Shown here: piece by piece, positions 58,687-64,000 of the stretch
Layout of the letters: the number at the start of each line of letters is the position of its first letter
How positions within the stretch are numbered: position 1 is the first letter of the stretch
Source of the DNA: Dactylis glomerata
Lineage: Eukaryota > Streptophyta > Magnoliopsida > Poales > Poaceae
Assembly: GCA_007115705.1 (NCBI GenBank)
Contig: QXEO01000817.1
Span: forward strand, 1,718,500 to 1,782,499
Length of the DNA stretch: 64,000 nt
Direction of reading: 5' to 3'
The notes under the pieces: model-generated
Databases searched by the model: none
Told to the model about the DNA's origin: nothing
What the model saw: the letters and a program-made list of their open reading frames with translations, nothing else
Made by a program: the position numbers and the translations under genes

Positions 58687-59640
58687 TGCTGCGGTATCAC
58701 ATCATTACCCTTTTACCCATTTACTTTTCAAGTAGAGTCATATCATGAATAGAGAAGTTATCTTATAGAATAGTTTGCAGTGTGGAAGTATCCTCCTTTA
58801 ATTGGTTATCTATGTATCCCTTGGTGTGAGTTGCGGTAATAAAATATTAATGAGAAGTCTTATCATTTAATTTCTGCACACTTTATTTTAGTTTGCAATC
58901 TTTCTTATATGATTAGGCTTGTTGATTAGTATTGGTATCACTTTGGGAGCATGAGTAAATCTAGTTGGTAGCAACAATCCTTTGAGGTTTGAGTAGAAAA
59001 AGAGGAAAGTGTTTGTAGATACATCATTTCAGCTTTCCTTCATGATTGGCTCATAAGCATTAGTATTCTCAAGTTAAGATCGTTTGTACTTTCGAGGAAG
59101 TTTGCATGATTGTTTTCTATCACATATATGTTTGTTTGTTTCATGCAACTCTTATGCTTGCTACCCAGCCTTGCTAGCCAAAAACCTGTACTGAGAGGGA
59201 ATACTTCTCGTGCATCCAATTCCCAAAAACCAAGTTACTTCCAAAGAGTCCACTATAAATTCCTATGCATGGTATTTCAAGCTATTCCAAGTAAATTTTC
59301 ATGTGCTACCTTTCAAAAACCTTCAAATACTTCTCATTTTGTGCTACTGTTTTTAGCTCATGAGGACGTAGTGGTTGAGTTTGTCATCTTCCATACTAAA
59401 TTGAGTACCCCTCGACTTGCATGCTTCATCTGCTCGTCACTAATTTTGCAAGGGAGCTGGTCAGACCATTGTAATCAAAAAGAAAAGAAAAGAAAAAGGC
59501 ACTCCTCTATGGTATGTGGAAGTTGGTGGGCACCCGATGGAATCGGTTAGCCATGGTTTGAGAAAGGAAAAGTGGGGAGGAGTGCCAAGCTATAAAAAAG
59601 CACAATCGTGCCAATTAATCAAGGGATTTCTATTTTCGTG
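58687..59640 (+). repeat. 3' LTR of the gypsy element (right end uncertain)
   Basis: Starts TGCTGCGGTATCAC immediately after the polypurine tract. No matching 5' LTR exists in the window and no clear CA end was found, so the LTR may be truncated. The open frame at 59110-59550 lies within it and is not a gene. Confidence 0.65.
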
Positions 59641-60315
59641 CCCTCAGGTCCTTAGTTGTACTCAGTTTTCCCCAGCTCGTTAGTTTTTCCTCAGTTTTCC
59701 CCAAGCCCTTGTCTGAAACCCTCAGAAGGAGCTCGAACGGGAGGATTCCATTTAGTTGACCGTTCCGTGCTAACGTGTGGGGCCGCGTCGTGTGGGGCTG
59801 TGTCGCGTGTAGCTGGTAGAAAGGGACCACGTGGGACAGGACGAGACCGCGTTTGGTTGTATGTGAGAGCTCGATTCTGTCTCTCTCGGGCCAAATTGGT
59901 ATTTTTCATAGCGCCTTTTCAGAGCGCCTTTTTCCCCTCTCTCTCTCTGTAACAGTTCTCTCTCTTTTCACCAAATTAGTATCAAATCTTGAGAAGCTTC
60001 TATTTCTGTCTTTCTTCAATGATTGTTGCCTTTTAGCCCTCGTTTTTTGCCCAATATGGTAACAAATCTAGTAGCAAATCTAGAAGCTAGTATAGGATAA
60101 ATTCACAGCAGCATAATAAATCTAGAAAACTAAATATAATACATAAACTGCATAGAACAGCCAAAAGCAGCCAATAACGATGTTAATGTTCACAATAAAC
60201 TAAGCTGAAAATAATATAAGATGCAATGTATGCCCAACATGAAGATTAGGATACCCAGGATGAATGAATATGTTCTTCATTCATCATATATATCTTCATC
60301 GCTCCATTTTCTGGT
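59641..60315. other. Spacer with CTCAGTTTTCCCC motifs, downstream of the DUF295 pseudogene
   Basis: Contains TACTCAGTTTTCCCC at 59659 and CCTCAGTTTTCCCCA at 59689. The same short motif returns four times upstream of the gene, at 61904-62448. The rest, to 60315, has no coding signal and may include the pseudogene's 3' UTR. Confidence 0.4.
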
Positions 60316-61678
60316 CTAAAAAAAATATTCATTGAACTCCTTCCGTCTGTAGTGTGCAGCCAATACATCCTCCAAACAGTATGGCCTTTGTTCATTTTTT
60401 AGACCGTACTTTCCTAATCTATCCACACGTAGTGTCCACTCATCCCAGGCGTTCATATCATCAAAGTACTCTCTGATATAACCCAAATCCGCGTAGTAGA
60501 TGCAGCCAGGTCGAAGTGTCGGGTGCACTCTGGTGTCAACGGAGATACATCGGACATGATGGACGAAGAAGGCGCGACTGCCAATGTTACTGACGGCATG
60601 GAGAGAGCGGCTCTCAGTGTCCACACGGTACACCAATGTTTGATCTTCCTCCAAACGACCGCCCAACAACACAAGCAGCAGATCACCATCCGACTTCACA
60701 AGGTAGAACTTGTCATTTCCAAGTTCTGGAAATGAAAATAGTGTCTCCATGTTGATAGTGCTCGCGCCCTGCTCCAACTGGACATTATTGGTGCACACTA
60801 ATGTTCCGAACTCTAAATTGTTCACAGCTAGTGCATAGAATTCACCATTGAACGTGGTAATGCAACACATAGAATGGTGCTCGATCGAAAATCTTCCTTC
60901 TCCCCAATCTTCATCTATACCCTTAGTTGGAGTGCTCTCATCGACCTAAGCAATTTCCGCCAGGTAATATGTGGAAACGAAGAGCATAGTCGGGGACTTC
61001 ATTACAGCGACTGACTCCAGAATAACAGATGGCATCTGCGCATCAAACATAGTGTTCGATGTCTTTGTGAGTGAGTTCAGAAGCCGTATCTTGTGCGGCT
61101 GGTTCTTCTGGGCAAGCACGATGACGCCACGGCAAAAGCCGACAAAGTAGTATCTAAAATATATTAATGAAGATAACATTCAGCACTAAGATGTTTACGA
61201 TTGAAAATAAAAATAGATTAACTCTATAGATATGGAGGAATTTGAACCTTGCATGAACTTCCGTTAGATCGATGGTGACCTAGCGGGATGTGTGGAGGTG
61301 GAGGAAGGAGAACTCAGCGGCGCGTGGAAGGGCGTGTTCTACCATGATCCATTCGTGCAGGTGCACGTCGGGCTCAGGTAAATCTGAGCGCCAATTTGTA
61401 CAAACTTGCATCAAAGCAGAGTAGGTGTCCATGTACTCCTCGTTCGCCAGTAAGTAGGCGCCGATCTTGTGAAGTGGTCCATCAGCCCTGAGAGAGGCCC
61501 AGTTCACGGAGGCACCGCGCTTGGATGCGCTACCCTCGGAGGCGACGGGCTTAGCGGCAACGGCCTCGGATGCGACGGGCTCGGTGGCGACAGGCTCAGA
61601 TGCGACGGGCTCAGAGGCGATGGGCTCAGAGGCGACGGGCTCGGGGGCGACGGCCGCCGGCGCATTCTTCTTCTCCAT
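60316..61678 (-). pseudogene. F-box/DUF295 (KIB1-like) family gene with two in-frame stops
   Basis: Exon 1 (61678 down to 61248) and exon 2 (61153 down to 60316) join in phase through a GT-AG intron to give 423 codons. The order fits grass DUF295 proteins: an F-box-like start (NWASLRADGPLHKIGAYLLA, MQVCTNWRSDL), then YYFVGFCRGVIVLAQKNQ, RLLNSLTKTSN, and the C-terminal beta-propeller part (DLLLVLLGGRLEEDQT, CIYYADLGY, CLEDVLAAHYRR). TAG codons at 133 (TSR, stop, VTIDLTEVHAR) and 213 (LAEIA, stop, VDEST) interrupt an otherwise continuous frame. The N-terminus carries a tandem PVASE-type pentapeptide, about seven imperfect copies. Only a 132 aa stub could be made from the first ATG. It is probably a recent pseudogene. 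Confidence 0.85.
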
Positions 61679-62640
61679 CGCCGGCAGGGGAGCGCGCGTA
61701 GGGCGGTTGGGGTTTTTTCGAGAAGGTGATGGGACATGAGAGGCGTGGTTGCGTGCGTGAGTGAGAATGAGACACTGTGCAGAGGGAGGGAGAGAGGGAC
61801 TCTGTACTGGCAAAGTGACGGTTCGTCTCAGCAGTTTCTCAAAAAAACTAGACGATTGGTCTCAACACGCGCCCGTGGTACTGCACGTCTACACCGTTAC
61901 GTGTACTCAGTTTTACCCTCGAGTCTTACACTGGAAAAATATCTGTACTCAGTTTTCCCCTCGAGTACTAATACTGGCTAGTGCAATATACTCAGTTTTA
62001 CCCTCAAGTGGCTGGTCAACAGAGAGTCAATAAATGGGATTAAGCTATCTAATTGAGTCATTTCATGCGCAAAAAAATTCAAAAAAATAAAATCATTGTG
62101 CCTCCTACTCATGGAGTCTTGTTACGCGACCTACCACGTAGACAATCATATATAAATCAAGTTTTAACACAAATGGCCACTTCTCAAATCACTAGTAGCT
62201 ATGAAGGTTCATGGCTTTCCACTCAAACCCCTTCTCAAAACATCTATACCCAAAACATAGTTTGTCTGAATGAGGCCATAATTTTTACACTCATGTATAT
62301 TTGAATTGCTAATACTTTGAGGTAGGCCAACCTGGGTTTCATTGTACAAAACATGTGTTTTTCTTTTTCTAAATCTCTTATTTGAATTCCTTAGCCTGTT
62401 TACTATTTACTTGCCCTTGTATCCTTGATACTACTCAGTTTTACCCTCTCCCTTCTCACAGAAGCCCAAACTTGGCCTGATTGGTCGAGCTGTTGTCACA
62501 CGGATCGTGCCCACCTACCGTCGATCCTATGATCTAATGGGCAGGATCGTGCCACCCTCTCTCTATCTGTCGGTGGCAAACTACTACCCCTCTATGTATG
62601 CTAAATAACGAGTTTGCCACCGGATTCAACAAGTTTGATA
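61679..62640. other. Upstream region of the DUF295 pseudogene, repetitive motif TACTCAGTTTTACCCTC
   Basis: The 17-base motif TACTCAGTTTTACCCTC occurs at 61904, 61946 (with CCCCTC), 61989 and 62432. Near 62500-62560 GGATCGTGCC occurs twice around TCGATCC. No supported gene; the short ORF at 62053-62304 has no recognisable features. Confidence 0.45.
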
Positions 62641-62945
62641 ATCATGAATTTCTTGTAGGCATTACTTTTCACGGTAAAATGATAAACTATCACGAATTTC
62701 CATTTCTTTTAGGCATTACTTTTCATGGTAAAATGATAAACTATCATGAATTTCCATTTCTTTTAGGCATTACTTTTCACGGTAAAATGATAAACTATCA
62801 CGAATTTCCATTTCTTGTAGGCATTACTTTTCACGGTAAAATGATAAACTATCACGAATTTCCATTTCTTGTAAGCATTACTTTTCACGGTAAAATGATA
62901 AACTATCACGAATTTCCATTTCTTTTAGGCATTACTTTTTTGTTG
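62641..62945. repeat. 54 bp tandem repeat, about 5.5 copies
   Basis: Unit starts GGCATTACTTTTCACGGTAA at 62658, 62712, 62766, 62820, 62874 and 62928, exactly 54 bases apart, with few differences. Because 54 is a multiple of three and one frame has no stop, it reads as an 18-residue repeat (GITFHGKMINYHEFPFLL). I regard it as a minisatellite, not a proven gene. Confidence 0.95.
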
Positions 62946-62950
62946 AGATA

Positions 62951-63086
62951 TAAACCACCCCCACAACGGTCATCTCCTCCTTAATTTATTGTGTAAACCC
63001 CACAACGGTTATCTCTACCTTAATTTATGGTGTAAACCCCACAACGGTCATCTCTCCCTTATAAACCCCCACAACGGCCATCCCTC
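62951..63086. repeat. 30-42 bp tandem repeat in the promoter region of the B3 gene
   Basis: TAAACCCCACAACGG, followed by TCATCTCTCCCTTAATTTA, recurs at 62951, 62993, 63032 and 63062. The last copy (TATAAACCCCCACAACGGCC) lies about 100 bases before the ATG at 63163, so its TATAAA could serve as the TATA box. Confidence 0.8.
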
Positions 63087-63162
63087 ATGTCAATAGGTTC
63101 TACCTCTCTCTTCTTCGTTTCTGCCTCTCTCTTCTTCATTCACATACACTTGATCCATTGCC

Positions 63163-63747
63163 ATGGCTTCCACGTCTCGGACGCCGACCGGAAGGGGAAG
63201 GGGAAGGGGAAGGGGAAGGGGCGGCCGGGATGGTGGATCATCATCATTGCCACCACCACCGTCAACACTGCCATTGATCATAGAGGAGTTCTTCATCGCC
63301 ATCTATGAAGACCCTTTGGCCAAGAAGGTACGTACGCGTTCCCACATATATGATGCATGTGATTAATTATGTGCATGTTCTAAAAAACCTTTAATTTCAA
63401 ACGATCGGCGCTCGATCTCTTTGCAGGCACTCCCACAAAAGTTTGCGGACTATCCTGACGGCCAGGAGCCCGCAAAGCTGTATCTGCGAGCAGCTGACTG
63501 CGGTCCTCATCTCTGGACCGTGGAGGTCCTATTTGACGGATAAGGCCAGATGTACCTCGACAAGGGCTGGGAGAATTTCGCCATCGCGCACGGTGTGGAT
63601 TTTGGCTGCTTCCTACACTTCAAATATGAAGGCGATTATGTGCTCACAGTGAAGGTATTCAATGGAACAACGTGCAGGAAGTACTACTACACGGACGACG
63701 AAGATACTGACGATGAAAGCGACGACGACGTGAAGCCATGCATCTAA
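63163..63747 (+). pseudogene. B3 DNA-binding domain gene with one nonsense codon
   Basis: Exon 1 63163-63327 (55 codons) and exon 2 63427-63747 join in phase 0 through a GTACGT..TTGCAG intron, giving 161 codons. After a GRGRGRGRGRG stretch the protein has a B3 domain of the REM type: EEFFIAIYEDP, KFADYPDGQEPAKLYLRAAD, LWTVEVLFDG, MYLDKGWENFAIAHGVDFG, FKYEGDYVLTVKVFNGTTC. It ends in an acidic tail (DDEDTDDESDDD). Codon 94 is TAA, in a place where CAA (FDGQGQMYL) would be expected; the rest of the frame is clean. The nonsense change cuts the B3 domain in half. A single-base error in the source sequence is an alternative. Confidence 0.85.
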
Positions 63748-64000
63748 GGGGATTATGACCAAGAATATATATGTAGCTTCATATGCATCGATTTAGAGAT
63801 CTAGCTATTTTCTATATATTATGCATGTAAAAATAATAGGGAATCGCAATTTCCACCATGATTCGAGCACCACAGCCTCCAAATGATGCCGATGCCGATA
63901 TCGGCATGGTCAAAACGGCTATGCATGCTCGCCGCCACTGCTAGGTCACCGTCGGGATGCACCTTCAATCCCATCCCCTTATTCGATCACTGACACACCA
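63748..64000. other. 3' flank of the B3 gene
   Basis: Nothing recognised beyond a possible 3' UTR; GCCGATGCCGATATCGGCAT near 63888 is partly palindromic. Confidence 0.3.

Larger units (their letters stand above)
53130..59640 (+). mobile_element. Ty3/gypsy retrotransposon (Athila-like pol), 5'-truncated, split by a solo LTR
   Basis: Begins inside pol (PPKEDPVFDLKPLPDGLKYA) just after GC-rich repeat DNA, so the 5' LTR, gag and protease are missing. RT, RNase H and integrase follow in gypsy order, then a small extra ORF, a polypurine tract (CTTGGGGGAG, 58677-58686) and the start of a 3' LTR at 58687. A 1.6 kb LTR interrupts RT at 54061-55696. The right boundary is placed where a different repeat motif begins, near 59640, and is approximate. 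Confidence 0.85.

Noticed and set aside
59110..59550. 146-codon open frame after the gypsy polypurine tract
   Set aside because: It falls within the 3' LTR and shows no domain.
62641..62945. Regular direct repeats resembling a CRISPR array
   Set aside because: The units are contiguous with no variable spacers, and the genome is a plant's.
62598..62984. Open frame made of an 18-residue repeat as a possible protein
   Set aside because: The frame stays open only because the minisatellite unit is 54 bases. No flanking coding sequence or homology supports a gene.

Overview
This is plant nuclear DNA, most likely from a Pooideae grass and probably Triticeae. The signs are spliced genes with GT-AG introns, nested LTR retrotransposons of both superfamilies, Stowaway and Tourist-type MITEs, a Mutator-like element, and gene families typical of grasses (MATH-BTB, DUF295, B3). 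Species cannot be fixed from the sequence alone.

Layout. 1-5928 is a decayed Ty1/copia element whose 5' end lies before the window. 6.4-46.8 kb is a tandem array of four histidine-phosphotransfer (HPt) genes, all on the + strand and all with the same six-exon structure (starts at 6581, 14374, 31488 and 43574). Duplicated intergenic blocks separate them. Copy 2 has a second copia element (15980-20718, TSD CTAAG) in intron 3. The spacer after copy 2 holds an LTR-like insertion, and the spacer after copy 3 holds a 2.1 kb A/T-rich repetitive block and a short 5'-truncated LINE with a 14 bp TSD. 47.5-48.8 kb carries three MITEs and a LINE relic. A single-exon MATH-BTB gene lies on the - strand (49639-50706), with a Mutator-like element just upstream. 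51.8-53.1 kb is GC-rich repeat DNA. 53.1-59.6 kb is a 5'-truncated Ty3/gypsy element split by a solo LTR (TSD AAGAG). 60.3-61.7 kb is a DUF295-type gene on the - strand with two in-frame stops. 62.6-63.1 kb contains two tandem-repeat arrays, followed by a B3-domain gene with one nonsense codon.

Main point. HPt copy 1 encodes a normal phosphotransfer protein of 144 aa with the phospho-accepting histidine (His76, in the HQLKGSS motif). Copies 2, 3 and 4 keep intact reading frames and splice sites across all six exons, but the histidine is Gly in copies 2 and 3 and Arg in copy 4. They therefore look like a tandem cluster of pseudo-HPt proteins, the class exemplified by Arabidopsis AHP6, which dampens cytokinin phosphorelay signalling. 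One competent and three incompetent paralogues sit side by side, which suggests a locally evolved agonist/antagonist gene cluster. Nothing in the sequence shows whether copies 2-4 are expressed.
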